Of a DNA stretch of 64,000 bases, positions 49,076 through 63,400 are shown one piece after another. The first letter of the stretch is position 1, and each line of letters opens with the position of its first letter. The notes under the pieces were generated by a model, which had not been told where the DNA came from, did no database searches, and worked only from the letters and a program-made list of their open reading frames with translations. The translations under genes and the position numbers were made by a program. The DNA comes from Druceiella hillmani (Eukaryota > Arthropoda > Insecta > Lepidoptera > Hepialidae): the NCBI GenBank assembly GCA_039881145.1, contig JAYKKI010000032.1, forward strand, positions 13,534,501-13,598,500, written 5' to 3'.

Positions 49076-50753
49076 GTTATACTTAATAACGAATCAAACG
49101 TAGATATAAAGAACAAAAATATTATTTCCCACTTTTAGGGGTAAATTTAGGAACATCAAATAAGACCGTTTTTTTTCGTTTTTAACCCCATCTTGTGAGA
49201 AAATCTAAAAAGATAAAAATCTAAAATTTTTAGAATCAAGTTTTCAAGGAGGCTCTGAAAATCGTTGTCCCATCCCTCTCGTGATTAAAACATTTACAAG
49301 AAAAATCTAAAAAATAAGGAACGTTCGTGGTTGAGTTTACGTGTTTAAAAAATTATCAATTACATATATAAATTCCCTCATGGCGTTGATTAGTTATTGA
49401 GTAACTTTAACTCCTGTTTTCATTCCAATTTTGTTCATTGCATAAGAGTTTAACTAATGACTCCGATGTGAATTATGTCGTTAAATCCCACCAAATCGGC
49501 GCGAAATTAATTGTGAATAATTATCGCTCTATTTCGCGTGATCTTTGTATTAATTATTGATGTATTATTGATGTCATTACAAACAAATTAATTTTGGGAA
49601 AAAGTTTAGTACGCCAATGCAAAGGGATAAACCCTCTGCGTTGACGTACTCCGAGTTCTTCTGTACTTGACGCTCTAATGCGTTTTGAGTCATATAGAAT
49701 GTTCGTGGTGTCGCGCTGCATCTCTTCATAACTAATGCTATGAAGACTTGCGGCGCTACTATAGTATGTGTTAACCCTTAGGACAATTTCAAAAAATATA
49801 TTAACACTCAAAACGGTTTTCTTATACAAAACGTTCTTTTTTCCTCAAAAAGTCTTCTTTTAGTCAATCGTTTCGTATGATGCAGCAACGTTCTAGTACG
49901 TTTTCAGCTAAGTTATAAAGACATATTAGCGAAAAATTCCCAGTCTTATAGTTTGTGAACCAATGATAATTTTATTTCTGCGAAATATGAACTAGGTAAT
50001 TATATTTACCTTGTGAAAATGATGTGAGTTTTATTGTTTAATAGAAATATTTTTTATCGTTAACTATTTAAATTTGTAATATTCCTAAGAACGTAAGGAA
50101 TCCTCGTAGCGCAAATCAAACTTGTACTTAAAAGGTTTTGTCAATTTTGAAATAGTTTAGGAACAAAACAATTTAGAAACTTGCAAAAATTCCAAGTGAA
50201 AGTTGCGCAGACCAACGCAAGTTAGACCATAAGCGATCACTTTCACAAAAGTCTATTTAGAAGCCTAATAAGTTACTCAGATGCTATGATGATAATGATT
50301 ATGGAATAAAATTAATAGTATTGCTGTGATTGTAACGATTATGAAACAAGATGGATAGCAATCACTTGAAATAAACAGCTTTTATTATTATTATTATTAT
50401 TTTATGTATCGAAGTTACTTGTCCATATCTGTTCAAGCTCGTTGGTATGACTTAAATTTTACACCAATCGGAACGGCGTCTACGAATGATAGCGGTGATG
50501 ATATGTCTAGTGAAGGATATACGTTTTTTTTTTGGAAAATGAATTATAATAATTAAATTTCTTTTGATTGTCCTTGCCCTATATGCTTATAGTAATTTAT
50601 ACATGCATCCTAACTTACTGTTCTTTTTACAGAATATCGTCTCTCGCATTATCTTGTTTTATTCATAGTAAAAAAATTACACCACTGTGTGGGATACCCA
50701 CGCGTTGGAAGTGAAATTTCTATCCGATCAATGATTTGTTTATAATTAAGATA

Positions 50754-50757
<4 letters not shown>
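49076..50757. other. Spacer with an unassigned minus-strand open frame
   Basis: A 91-codon minus-strand frame at 49554-49829 runs through a GC-richer patch and reads in part EEMQRDTTNILYDSKRIRAS. It matches no domain I know and has no splice or promoter support. It could be a decayed fragment or chance. The rest of the interval shows nothing. Confidence 0.3.

Positions 50758-50850
<93 letters not shown>
50758..50850. repeat. (TA)n/(GT)n microsatellite
   Basis: TA run followed by tgtgtg. It lies at the position equivalent to the (TA)n at 5583-5725 in the left duplicate. Confidence 0.95.
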
Positions 50851-52269
50851 AATTATATTTAATAACTGCTCCATAATCGAATATCTGCAGCCACAACTTC
50901 AACATTTCTTTTTTCAATGAATAAGATAGTGACGTTAAAACAATATAGAAATAAAATAACTGATAAATGGCGATTAAACACTGTTAAACTGTTTGAAAAA
51001 GGTCGTTATGTAAAACTGAAATATTTCATGATCACAAACGAACTAACAAACAGAACTAACTATCAAGAAAGTACTTATTTCTAAATATTTTATTAAAATC
51101 AGAAAACATGATTGCGCTCAAAGGCTATCGTACAAAAACTTAAAAAATTACATCCCCATGTACACATATTCGACTTCTGGGTATGAATAAAAATGTCATT
51201 TGTACATAAAGTAAATAAATAATAATTTAAAGAAAATAATATCAAAATATAATAACGTCCAAACGTGATGTCGTAAAAATGTACATTTTAAATTTAAATA
51301 AATCTAGAAAAAAAATACGTTATATTTCCAAAATGTGTTAAACTTAAAAATGAGTGATATAAATGTCGCAAAAGTTTTCATACCCATTTAAAAAAAAGTT
51401 CAAATATATCGAAAAAGTGTGTTCAAGTTTCGAAAAATTAAATGATGGCTTATAATGTTTTGTAAAAAAACTTGCTTACGAAAACACGAATCAAAAGATC
51501 TGAATTGGCTTTTACAGATATTTCTATTTGGAAGCCTGTAATAATAAAAGAGAAAATCATAAAAAAATGAAGCCAGAGTCGAAAGAAGTAAACGAAATCG
51601 CGTCATTTGTTCGGTAAGTTCTAGCCCTCTTCAATGTAATGTAACGCATAAGTTATCTTTCAATTAAGTCCTTTCTGAAAAAAACTGTTATTTGAAATAT
51701 GAAGTTAAGTAACATTAAAAAAAATACCTACTTAATCTAATAATAAAATACTGGAATTATATGTTTTCATTATTCACCAAGGAATAGCAAACATAATTTT
51801 TTGTAATCAAGCTAGCATTGCAAACAGGTTTGTTGTTTGTTGTTGTTTTATTTTATTGCAGATTAGAATAATAAAAACTCTAATCATATTATCTAAATTA
51901 AGGGGAAATACTGCTAAGCTTATTTAAAAACACAATTTCTTCCTCAGACATATTTAACACATATTTATATATGTAAATATTTTGAGATAATACATTTTGA
52001 GTCAATTACGAGTTGCAACGCTCTTCTTTGCAATGTGGCATTTCGGGTTTACTGGAGCAAAGAAAATTTGAATTCTAGAATTAAGTATGATGGAAGGAAG
52101 ATCCAATTCTGTTATAAATGAGTTTTCAGATTAAAATCTATTTTATTTCGATGTATTTAACTCTTGATCAATATTGATATGCTTTCATGTTACTGTGGTT
52201 ATTCAAGTTAAAATATAATCATATATTAGAATAGCCCTTTCGACGCAAATAAGTCACTTTAGACTAAAA

Positions 52270-52500
52270 TAAGATAAAGGAATGCGGGGACGATAACTCC
52301 GTCTTCAGAGATTTTTCATTAGGGATTGCCTCCCGCTCTCCCATTTTCAACGTAACGTTTACCGCATGCATTGGCACAATGACCATATTTCAGAGAGTAT
52401 TTTCGTTGCTGGAAAAGGGGACCATTGTTGGGAGAAAGCGGCGAGACGTTTGTCACATCAGGTGCAATACTGGCGGGTGTTCCGCTTCCGCCTTAAAGTA
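52270..52500. other. GC-richer patch of unknown function
   Basis: This stretch is less AT-rich than its flanks (cgcggg-like and gcggcgagacg words) but has no long frame, splice pattern or recognisable repeat. It may be weakly related to the gcgtggggga patch near 7030, which would fit the colinear duplication. Confidence 0.3.
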
Positions 52501-53191
52501 TTTCTCTTTTCGTAGACATTTCTAACCATTTACGTACGGTTTATATTATTTGATATTATTTTGGATGTTTGTCGTGGAAATCACAATGGCTGTATACTGT
52601 CGCAGCCTTCATAAGATTACCTTGGACTTGCTTCATGAACGTGCTGACACTTACTTGTACACTGATGAATACAAACTCTTTTACATTCTTGTACACTGAT
52701 GAATACAAAAATTTTTTAAGCCTCTTTGTTAATTGTCTTAACACTACTACGAAATACTCACTTGGTATTCAAGTATAAACTAATTTTTTATGAATAACCT
52801 TTACAAAATTAAATTTTAATTATCATAACTTAAAAGCAGTTTTAGTTGATATTATAAATACGAATATACCATGTTTGTCAGTCTGCTAAATTTGTTGTTA
52901 AATAATAACTCGACAAATACTTGCAGAGAGGTCACCAAATGTAATACACATAGAAACAGCCCTATAAGGTACACTCAATACATTATTCCATTGAAACCTA
53001 GAAAAAGCTTAAAAATTCGTATACAATAATTATATTATTACCACCTTATTTTTCATTTGAATTTTTAAAATCTACCTTTCATCAAACAGATGATATGGTG
53101 ATATCTCAATAAATTAATTGCATTTCTTAATTTATTCATGATATATAACATGCAGGTCTAAATTCATATAGTTGTTAACTAAAGTTTTAAA

Positions 53192-53240
53192 TCTCTGAAA
53201 ATATGGGCCTCTGAAAATATTTATCCTCTGAAAATATGGG
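53192..53240. repeat. ~16-19-bp tandem repeat, three units
   Basis: (c)ctctgaaaatatggg appears three times head to tail with small changes. Confidence 0.8.
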
Positions 53241-53249
53241 TCATTTATC

Positions 53250-55660
53250 GACGGATTTTGAATAGCGGACCAGTTAACCTTACTATTTAATCGAAATGTC
53301 AGAGTAAACTTTAAATTACATTACGTTTTTTAACATAAATTTAGCTTAACAATATTTTAACTGATAAATAAGTATTTATTAAAATGCTTTAATTTTTCTT
53401 ATTAATATTTTACACTAAATTTGTAATAAAAAAGAAACGCTCCTCTAATTTTTGGTTTCAATTCTTTTTTAACCCTAAATCTTCCCCTAATCTACTTTTG
53501 AATCAGTAGCAGCCTTATAATTTCGTTGATCTTATTTTCATCTTAGCCATAAACCTTAAAAACGCAAATTTACGATCGTTTGAAAAAATTTCATATTCTT
53601 TCATTTTTATTTATCCTTTTCAACAATCCATTTACAACTTACTTTGCAATTTTTCTTTTTAAATGAAACTTTGAATTTTAAATATTGGCTCTCCGATAAT
53701 ATTCTTTTGCCTTTCCAAAACAAAGAAGCATATATGACAAGTATCTATCGAATTTAATGTTGTTTTAACTATCACAATTATCATATTTAAAAATTGTCTC
53801 GAAGTACTGAGTGTCTCTATATGAAATATCCAAACTAGGGTTACCAAATTTCACTGCTTTTCCGGAATAACTCGGAAAATATTTCACATTTTCTCACACA
53901 TCGAATCTCTTCGTCATGAGAAGTTATTTTATTTGAAGAAAACTAACATTGAAGAAAAAAATCAAAATTTTACGTTTATCACAATATCTGAAAAATTAAG
54001 AAATTTCACACTTAAACAGAAATTGATAATAAAATTATTAACAAAAACGATTTATTTCCAATAAAAATATTTAACATTACTTTCTTGAGATTAATGTGGT
54101 GTTTATTACTTTGTACGTATAGCTTAATCGATATTTTTATAACCTTAAAACTGTTTTGCCTTATTATAAAATTTCATTGTATTTTCCTTTATAACAAATT
54201 GTCAATAAAAATTGCATTGGGGCTAATGCTCAAAGCAGTCATCCAACCACCCTATATTTTACCAAATCTACACAGAACTTCGCGTATTCAGGGGACCGTG
54301 AAATTTAATAACTTTGCAAAGAGGGTTTTATGGATTGGATTATTTTATCCTTTATTAAGTTTTCGCAGAATTAGCACTGAAAGTGTGTTTAGTTGTACCG
54401 TACTTACAAGTTGGATATTAGTTCGAAAGTTCACGGGGTTTATTGAGTTACGTGGATATAAGAAGAGTATGTAATAACCGTTTCTCCTAAATGCCCGTGA
54501 GTTAGAAATGTGCTAAATTCAATAATACGGGAATTGTGTGAAATCGTGTTCGCTTTACTTATTTATTTTAGCGTGCGTATAGTAAAGGAACAAGTTTGCT
54601 CCACAAGCGTCATGTTTCGTCTGATTGCAATGAAGTTTTTAAGAGTTCACCTCCTAAAATTGGTTTGGTTGTTTAGACTGTATTATTAAAAAAACATATA
54701 TTCACACATATTAATACTAAAGATTTGTATTGGAATAAATGTACTTAATATTTGCCTTATTATACATTTTTGTGCTATTTTCAATTTTCCAATCTCCTAA
54801 ATTTTATACAAATTGCGTAACACTTTTGAATTTTTGTAGGCTTTTGGAATTAAAACGGTCGAAAAAGAATTAGTTTACCAAACAATCGAAAAGAACTTTT
54901 GCAATAATAAAAATGAATACAGACATATAAAAGAACAGATTAATAACATCACCTTCTGTTAGCTTCACCGCATTCAGGTAAGAATATACTACTTTATTAG
55001 ATTAAGTATTTCTACTTAGCGACAGATGGTGCTCAACATTCTTTAATTTAGATACCATTTATGGGTATTCTTTTAATTAAAAGTTGTCTTTTAATTCTAT
55101 CTACCTTAGCCACCATTTGTGAACAAATGACTCATCATGATAGATCAAATGAGTCTAAACTAGATGTAACAAGTGTCACTGTTAAGTAGTGCTATCACAA
55201 CCATCCGGCTCCGTCACTATAATCTGATCACTACTTGTGACTAATTAAATTATCAAAGAAAAGTCAATTGGGTACATCCTGATGAATTTATCTAAGCTCC
55301 GTCATTGAGAAGTTCTTGTTTGTACTTTCGGTTCCATCACTAGACTCTACACTATCAAGACAACATAAATGAGCTTAAACTCGATGAATCTATTTTCTAG
55401 AGTTCTATCATCATCTTCATCATCAGTCACACATCACCATCTCTAACTTAAGTACAAATACAGGTATGTCAAATGAGATCAAACTCTGTATTAATTCTCT
55501 AAAAGGAACCTCGCGTATGCCTCGCGTATTCATTAAAGAGTTCCTTAGAATATCTTCGGAATCCATTATAAAATCCAGATTATATATTCTTGAGACTTTT
55601 CCGAAACATTGATTTCAAACAAAAGAGAATAACAGAAATTTATTCACATGTCTCTAAGAT
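53250..55660. other. AT-rich spacer
   Basis: It holds the longest non-transposon plus-strand frame in the window (54085-54474, 129 codons), rich in Leu, Phe and Ile with no recognisable domain. Its composition fits a chance frame in AT-rich DNA. Nothing else was recognised. Confidence 0.4.
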
Positions 55661-55669
55661 ACGATTCTA

Positions 55670-55685
55670 TATATATGCATATATA

Positions 55686-55744
<59 letters not shown>
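55670..55744. repeat. (TA)n microsatellite
   Basis: TA run of about 75 bp with one attata phase shift. Confidence 0.95.
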
Positions 55745-55747
<3 letters not shown>

Positions 55748-56649
55748 TATACATTCAGTTGAGGACTTCTTCCTGCTTTCGTTTTCTTCCTTTCTGGTTC
55801 TGCAGTATAAATATGATAACTATTAAACGAAAATATATTTGCAATCGCATTTCTGTTGAAATTAATCAGCAGAAAATAATGTCAAAATCAGGAATAGGAC
55901 TCAAAGGGATAGAAAGTGTCAATAATTTATGAAACATACGAATCTTCAATTTCAATTTAATCTGAGGATTCACCCACCAGCTTTTCTTACCTCTAAGATT
56001 TTTTGGAAACAAAATCTAAAGAATGCACGTATCTCAAATTATCGTTACATAAAAATAGGATACTTTAAAAGATGGCTATTACTGTTCGCACAGCTGACGA
56101 ATGTATTCTATATGAAAGTTAAGCATGAAGTGAAATATATAAGAAATGATAGTTGACGGATATAGTGTATATAAAAATGGAGAAGGTACTTTCCTATGTT
56201 CGATTGTTGAGGGTCGTACAGAATGAAATTTTGAGTACTTGTGTCCGCAAGTGCTGTACTGAGTTGAAAAATAAAAAGTTTTATTAAGTTTTAGATATAT
56301 TACGACTTTAGTGAAAACATTCAATGGGCATTCCATTGTAATGAATGGGATTTATAAATCAATGTAATATATTCTAATTCGGTATTATTTTCATACATTC
56401 CTATCTAAATGCGTTTTACAATATTTAATTAATCAAAATGGTTCTCTCAAACTCGAAGTGCATTCGCTTGAGCACGCCAAGTATTTATTTAAAATCGATG
56501 CTTTGCTTGGAACTTTCCTCCCCTGGGGCTGTTTTATTTTCGATGTTTCAATTAGCGTCGATGCATATTCTAATCGTAGACGGATAACTGTAATATTGCA
56601 TTATAAAATAGAATTAGACCAAGTGCTACGGTCAATATTTGTAGACTAA

Positions 56650-56950
56650 TAGATCTTCGTATTCGCTTTATAATATTTAAAACTGACTGTGTTCCCCGGT
56701 TTCACTCGCGTGAAATTCGGAATAATAATTTTTTTTTCATATGTCGCTCTTGATAATAAACTGTAATAGTCTCATCAAATTTCATCAAAATCCGTCAAGC
56801 AGATTTATCATGATTAACGTACAAAATAAGATACAGGCAGATAGGTAAAAAATCTAAAAAAAGGTTTATCGGCTTTATTTATCATTTCTATACCCAAAAT
56901 CAATCAATCTTTTAAGATATTTTCCATGTACAGAGTTTACTCTGTTACAA
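56650..56950 (+). repeat. Dispersed repeat, second copy
   Basis: It shows TTTCACTCGCGTGAAATTCGG, the AT stretch, then CATCAAAATCCGTCAAGCAG, ATTTATCATGATTAACG and AGGCAGATAGG, in the same order as at 29690-30060. Probably a retroposon tail. Confidence 0.5.
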
Positions 56951-57100
56951 TTTTATTATATGTATACATAATGAATAAAATTCTGATCATAATACAATTT
57001 TGATTTGTTTACTTAAATTAAACAAATTGGCATTAATTAGAAGATTGTGTAAATGACTTTAGATTATAATAAACTAGCTCAACCGCCTTTTTGTGATTTT

Positions 57101-57175
57101 TGGTTAGTGTTGAAATTGTTAATTTCTTTTTGGTTAGTGTTGAAATTGTTAGTTTCTTTTTGGTTTGTATTGAAT
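57101..57175. repeat. 30-bp tandem repeat, 2.5 units
   Basis: tggttagtgttgaaattgtt followed by aatttctttt repeats with an exact 30-bp period at 57101, 57131 and 57161. The period is a multiple of three, so the plus frame stays open and gives a WLVLKLLISF repeat. I regard this as non-coding. Confidence 0.9.
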
Positions 57176-58799
57176 TTTTGTACTGTTCATTTCAGACTTA
57201 TTAATACAAACATACGAAGGAAGATAAAGATTTTAAATTAATTTTTAAATAAATACAGACATTTTAGAAGAATTTTTCTTACATGAATCTCCTTCAACGA
57301 ACCGTGACAAATTATTGGATCCAAAATTTGGAAAAAATAATAAAATAATAAAGGTTTTAGATATTAGCAAGGTCATTTATGAGATATAGAATTTCTTTTC
57401 AAAAAATCCTAAAAACTTGCAATAGTTATGTGTGTTGCTGGTGTGTATATTTTGGCTCTAATATCCATCGGAAGGTTAATTACTCAAAATCATAAGCAAT
57501 CATAATCTCAGTTGGATCGTTATGTCGCACATTCGTCGCAACAACGTCACTAATTGTAAAATTATTTTTTTACACGAGAAGAATTTAAAAATTCCACACT
57601 TGTTAAACTGAGACTTATAACTGAATAACTTTACAATCATTTAATATATGTTTTTATGAATGTAAAACGTAGTTAAGTAGGATATTTTCTATTTTTTACT
57701 AAAACTCCCACGATTATGCAGTTCTTGTTTTGAGAGTTTAAATGAATTTATGTTTAAAATAAATATATATTAAAAATAGTTTTAATGTACTGAACTCAGA
57801 ATTCTACAACGTATCATTTGTAACTGTAGGGTCTAGCTATTCTGTGCTTAATAAGTTATTGCATAGGAAGTGTCAATATTGAGTGATATGTGTTATCAAT
57901 ATATATTGCAACTTACAGCAGTACATGGAATTAATATCCTTACATCGAAGATTAACATTTTCAAAAAGTTTTTCGTTTAAGGTTGTTTCAAAAATTCTAG
58001 AACTTTTCGTTAACTTTAGCGTTATTTTACTTCAAAATTCTGAGTATTCGGTAAAATTGTTTGAGGTTTCATACAAAAACATTTAATTGTATCTTTCTTC
58101 TCTCTGAAAGGCCTGTCATAATGAAGTTCAGATGCCTGTCATTATCGTAAGACTAATAAATAAAGATAATAGACGAAGTTTCGCTTTAGAGGTTTCTAAC
58201 GGTTTACAATAAGTGCGTAGCGAAGGTTTTAGTTATGCCTGGTATTTAACTTCTCTACAGACAATTTTATACGTTGTTTGATCCGATGGTGATGATCATT
58301 AGATCATATTATATTAATCTCTGAATATATTATGCCATTTATGCTGTAATATAACTTATATATTTTTCTTCGTTCTGCTAAATGTTGATATAACTGTATG
58401 AAAAATATTTCCTTACTACTAAAATAAAACCTTTCTCTGCGTAAAAAATTATTCAGCCACTTTTTTTTCTACAATGCGTTTTATCAATACTCCGTAAACC
58501 TGGTCATTTTGAAACAAGTTCATTATTATAACTCTAACTGATCCTTTCTGACATATAGATGAATATTAAACTAAAACTGATGCCCACAATCTTATGACAC
58601 CACATTTACTGATAAAAATGCCAAACTGTCCTTGCTATGAAACTAGACCTATATAAACGAAAACGTGATCAAATGGACCAGTTGAAAGGACAGTGTAATA
58701 CAGAAATGTAAAAGTACCCTGAAAGTAAAAACGAGAATGTGGTAACATAATCTACAATTCGAGTACCGTTTTAAAAAATTTTAGCGGAATTATAACTAA

Positions 58800-59860
58800 A
58801 TTGAACGAATTATCTTGAAATATGCTGATAAATAACTATGATGTAATCATAGTTATGGAAACATGGCCATTACCAAGTTTGTTAATTCATAATTTATTGA
58901 CAAAAGATCACACGAATTATGAACGGAGTGGGATTACGGTCTGGTATGTGGAATCGCGGTGTGAAAATATTAAGGAAAAAAAATGGTTAAATTAGTCTTT
59001 TGTAAACAGAAACTTATTTTATAGTTTAATCTATCTCCTTCTACATCAATTTTTTATAAATATACATTCATTTTATCAATCTACAAAAATGTACACAGAA
59101 CAAAACGGTAGTCGGTTTTGTATTGTAGGTGAATATAACTTAATTTAAGGTTAAGTAAAGAAGACTATATCCAGCTTATAAGATACACATCTCAAACCGC
59201 GCATATTGCCATGAGCATGTTATTTATTATAAATTTTAAACAATGTCCAAAACTAAAGATCGAATATTAGATGTAGTTCTGACTAAATTAACTGCATGCT
59301 TACTGCAGCCGATTCACATTTAAAGGAACATCGTAACCATTCCGATATATACTCGTATAACCCCAACACAATGCTACTCGTTAGACAAAGTAAAAATATA
59401 CCTTTTATAAAAACGACTATGTTGTTCCGATATTCCAGAATAAAATGACTTTGTTCTCAGTTTACTACTATTTTATCTTCAGCCCTTTGGACAGTAAGTT
59501 GATATAAGTCGTACATGGATTTTAAGAAAGCATTTGCTGGCATTGAATACGCAGCAAGCACTCAAAATGCACGGCTTTATCGTCATAGTCCCAATTGACT
59601 TCTGGTGTACCATAGGGATCTATATAGGTATTATCTATATATTTAATTCTTAACGGTTTCAGTGTCAGTTTCAGATTTACTAATTTTCTAATGTATGCAG
59701 ATAATGTAAAACTATTATATAATGACGACTGTGCAAACTAATGTTGCACACCTATCGTGAAAGTAACAAATCTTATTTACGTTTTTCCAAAGGCAAATGA
59801 ATCACTTTCACTTTAATGAGTTTATTCTCTTTGAAATATACACACAGCGAATAGACGAAT
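58800..59860 (+). pseudogene. APE-type non-LTR retrotransposon (LINE) relic, endonuclease plus reverse transcriptase
   Basis: Fragments in shifting frames follow LINE order. NYDVIIVMETWPLPSLLIHN (58833-58895) matches the endonuclease motif with (T/M)ETW. MSKTKDRILDVVLT (about 59243) resembles the late endonuclease LDLVLTN block. YMDFKKAFAGIEY (about 59512-59550) is the RT DFxKAF block. TSGVP, a stop, then GSI (59598-59624) is the TSGVPQGS block. FLMYADNVKLLYNDDC (from about 59685) is the YADD catalytic motif with the second Asp changed to Asn. Large parts between domains are deleted. The pattern suits a jockey/CR1-like clade, but the clade is not certain. Confidence 0.75.
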
Positions 59861-60123
59861 AATTTTACTTTTAATTTAATTGACTTATTTTTTGATTAAA
59901 TTATTTAAGTAGAGCGCCTCATATCCCAAGGAAAACGCTTGCTTATTAACCAAGTTTGATATACTCTCTCTTTCTCTGTCTAATTAACGCTCTCGAACAT
60001 CATGGTCTGTAATTTATGTCATATATTTTTATACAAAAATTCGTTCGGTTATATGATTTATTTGCATGAGATTATATTTATATCCAATTTCAATAAATTT
60101 CATTTCAAATAAACAAATCTACA

Positions 60124-60475
60124 TTCAGCTTTTCAAGAAGTTCTGAGCTTTTATTTTTAATTTTGCTAAATATCCATTCAGCTTATTAAGAAATTTCCGA
60201 GCATTTTGTTTTTAACTTCACTAAGTCTCCATCCAACTTTTAAAAACGTTCCCAAGGTTTTATTCTTCATTTCGCTAAGTTTCCTTTCGGGCTTTCAAGA
60301 CGTTCGTAAGCTTTTATTCTTAACTTTACAAGATTTACATTCAGTATTTCAAGAAGCCCTAAGTTTTTATAACTCACTTCGGCAAGTCCTCATTCAGCTC
60401 TTCAAGCTTTAATTCTTAACTTCGCCAAGCCTACATCCAGGTTTCCGAAAATTTTTCAAGATTTTATTCCTGATA
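60124..60475. repeat. 54-bp minisatellite, about 6.5 copies
   Basis: Units starting ttcagctttt(c)aagaag recur at 60124, 60177, 60232, 60286, 60340, 60393 and 60436 (spacing 53-55, last 43). Each runs ttcagc, tttcaagaag, ttt(t)attcttaactt and cgctaagtctacat. The near-54-bp period keeps a plus frame open over several copies, but length changes of 1 bp break it. Confidence 0.9.
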
Positions 60476-63400
60476 TGCATAGATAACGTAATAAGAAACA
60501 TGTCGAAACTACATAGTGACCAGACTAGGAACGTTCTTATTAATGTTATGTTAACTTCATCGATTCTGCATGTGAGAACATTATGTCTCCATTTGTTGAC
60601 GAATTGATCTAATAGTCGGATATTTCAGAAAATTCATTCTATGCGTTTATTAACTGATGCTGTGAATATATTTTTCCATTTTAGGAAAAATCTATAATGC
60701 ACTAAATGAAAAGTCATATCTTTAATTCAGTTTTTAAACTAAAATCATCCTCTATTAAAATATATACGGGAGTTATTTTGGTTTCTACAATAAATTTTGC
60801 TTTTATTATGACATACAATTTTTCCGATGACTGTTAGCTATTTTATGAAACCACCACAATTTTTTTGAAGGTAACTTAAAAGTCTTGTTTCACCGAATTT
60901 TTTAGTTGTTAGAATGGACCGATTAGTTGTCCAATCAATATTTCTTGTCAGGTTATCTATCAATATTTCTATGTTAAAATTTGTATGGAAATCCTACTCA
61001 ATAACTTGGTTTGAGACTTCTCAAGTATGATTATATTTACTGTATCTATATTTTGTTTAAATTCGGCGCATCTGTTGATAAACCACTCTAAAGAAATAAT
61101 ACATATGTTGAAAAGATTTAATTCAATGGGAATGATCTCCAGGTTTGAGCATTTTTTCCTATGAAATATTTTGATTTCTAATCTTCTAAATGATATACAT
61201 AACCCTATAGTTAGCGTATGCTTTGGTTTACCTCGGATTTATAGATTGTTTTGGCGTTGTTTTATAGCAAGACTGAAGTTTTCTCTTACGACATTCGAAA
61301 TGCATAACTGTCAAAAATACATTTATAAATATAAAGGTTCTGGCTTGATTCAGAAAACTTCGCCAATGTTTACTTTTATTCTATGCACATCATTCATTCT
61401 CTGTAGAAATAATTCTTTCAAATAAATATATTCAAGATGTTTCTATTGTAATTAAATATTCCCTAAAGTTTAAAGAATTTTTCTCAATATTTACTTTAGA
61501 ATTATCAGATTTTATTACTTTTTGAATGGGCAAAGCTACTGGCCAAAGTTAAATTTATTCGCTTCGTCTAAAACACATTTTTAACTCTAAATTCTCAGTA
61601 GAAAATATACTTATATGTATAAGCGGTCAGAACCGGGAAATTATATTGTATTTATAGTAAATTCTTATACAACAATAATTAAAATTCTTAATTCCGTAAC
61701 TTGTCCTCAAAATCCTAAATTTATATTTAAAAAATTAGGTTAATATTGTAGCACTTCATTATCTTGGTCCAATTTTTTATACCAACACAAAAGATATGTT
61801 GTGAGGTTGTAATTTATTAAAGTGATATTTTTAAATTAGAATTATCATGAAACTGAAGCTTTTTATCGACTATACGCGCTCGATTCTAATCAGGGTTAAT
61901 GTATAGATTAATATAGATAGATATTTAAGTACATCGTCCAGTTAGCAGAAATATAGGCCGTAGTTACGCTTATTAGTAATCGTAAAAAATATATTTGATG
62001 AAACTTTATATTTCCAGATTACATCACATAAATAATCAAAAATAAATATATTTTTACGCGCGATGTCACACAAGTCGTAACTCGCGTCAGGTCTCGTTTT
62101 CGGCTTCCCACGTTCCTTAGCCATAAAATAGCAGTTTAAGGTTTATTCGAGGTGTCATTTTTACGGCTGTGATACTCTGATCTCTCATCTTTGGGGACAG
62201 TTTTCATCCGAAGCAGGCTTTCACATTATATTCTATTTCATTGAATTGGTTTCAGCTTACGTTAGAGTGTACAATTTTTATTTATAGATAAATGGACCTA
62301 TTTTTAGCTAAGATTTTAGATAGAAGAAGTATTAGGATCTTAGACCCTTACAATGTGTATCAGTGTGTTTGTGTCTACAAAGATATTTTGTCGAGGTCGA
62401 AATTTAGCTTAAAATCTAGTTCTTTAACTCAAGTATCAACATCTCGAAGTCTTGAACTCGACGTTTTTATCCATTATTTTTATTTGTTAAACCTTGATAT
62501 AAAATTTTGTTTTATTTCGTTGACATAATTGAACTAACTTTTTTAAGAATAGAGCTTCGAACATGGATAATACTATAGTTTTTAGTAACACCTTTAAATA
62601 AATATGTTAAAGTGCTACAACTCGAACTAAAATATTAATTTACATCGGAGTACTAAGCATGGAGAGCAAGGGTTGAGAACACTGATATTTTTGATAAACA
62701 CTATACCCTACGTACTGGCATGCACTGCCAATCGTGCAAGAATCCATCAAAATTTAGATAAGGTCTTTTGTAAATATATAGTTGTGAGTCATTCTTTACT
62801 GTTGTATAATATTCAAACATATTTTAGTACCATTATGTGACCGTGATAAATGAAAGATTTACTGAAGCTGTTTTAATTAATATTTTATTACCTGTTCTTT
62901 GAGCTCTTGAATAACTGAAGAAAACTCTATGATTCTAAAGAAATGAGCAATAGATTATTAAAAGCGCGTCTAATGATATGTGGATCCAAAGTACGTACTT
63001 ATAGTCATCTATTTTTGCTCTTCAGATATTAAATAATGTTATACCTTGTTTTAGTTTCTATAAAACAATGGCGTCTAACAGATTTAAATTTGAATACATT
63101 TTTATTGCTTATCCAATATACACGATCAAGATTGTTTAAATCTACGTCAATGCGAATGCTTATAACTTTCATTCTTCCAGAAAAATATGTGAGGACTCGT
63201 TATATAAAGTCGTTCGTTGGGTAATATTTATATATTTAACTGTCTCTTAAAGATACATGTAAAAACTATTAGACCGGTTCAAATGGGACTTTCAGTGAGA
63301 TAATGTTTGGGATCCAGATTAAAAGTAAAGAATCTACCGTTTTCCGCCATAAATATTTACTAAGGAACTCACTGTTTATTAGAGCAAAATGTAAACATTT

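Noticed and set aside
49554..49829. 91-codon minus-strand open frame in a GC-richer patch
   Set aside because: No known domain, and no start-context or splice evidence. Mentioned only as unassigned.
54085..54474. 129-codon plus-strand open frame, longest outside the transposase relics
   Set aside because: Composition is Leu/Phe/Ile-rich as expected from AT-rich DNA, no domain is recognisable, and no promoter, splice or codon-use support is visible.
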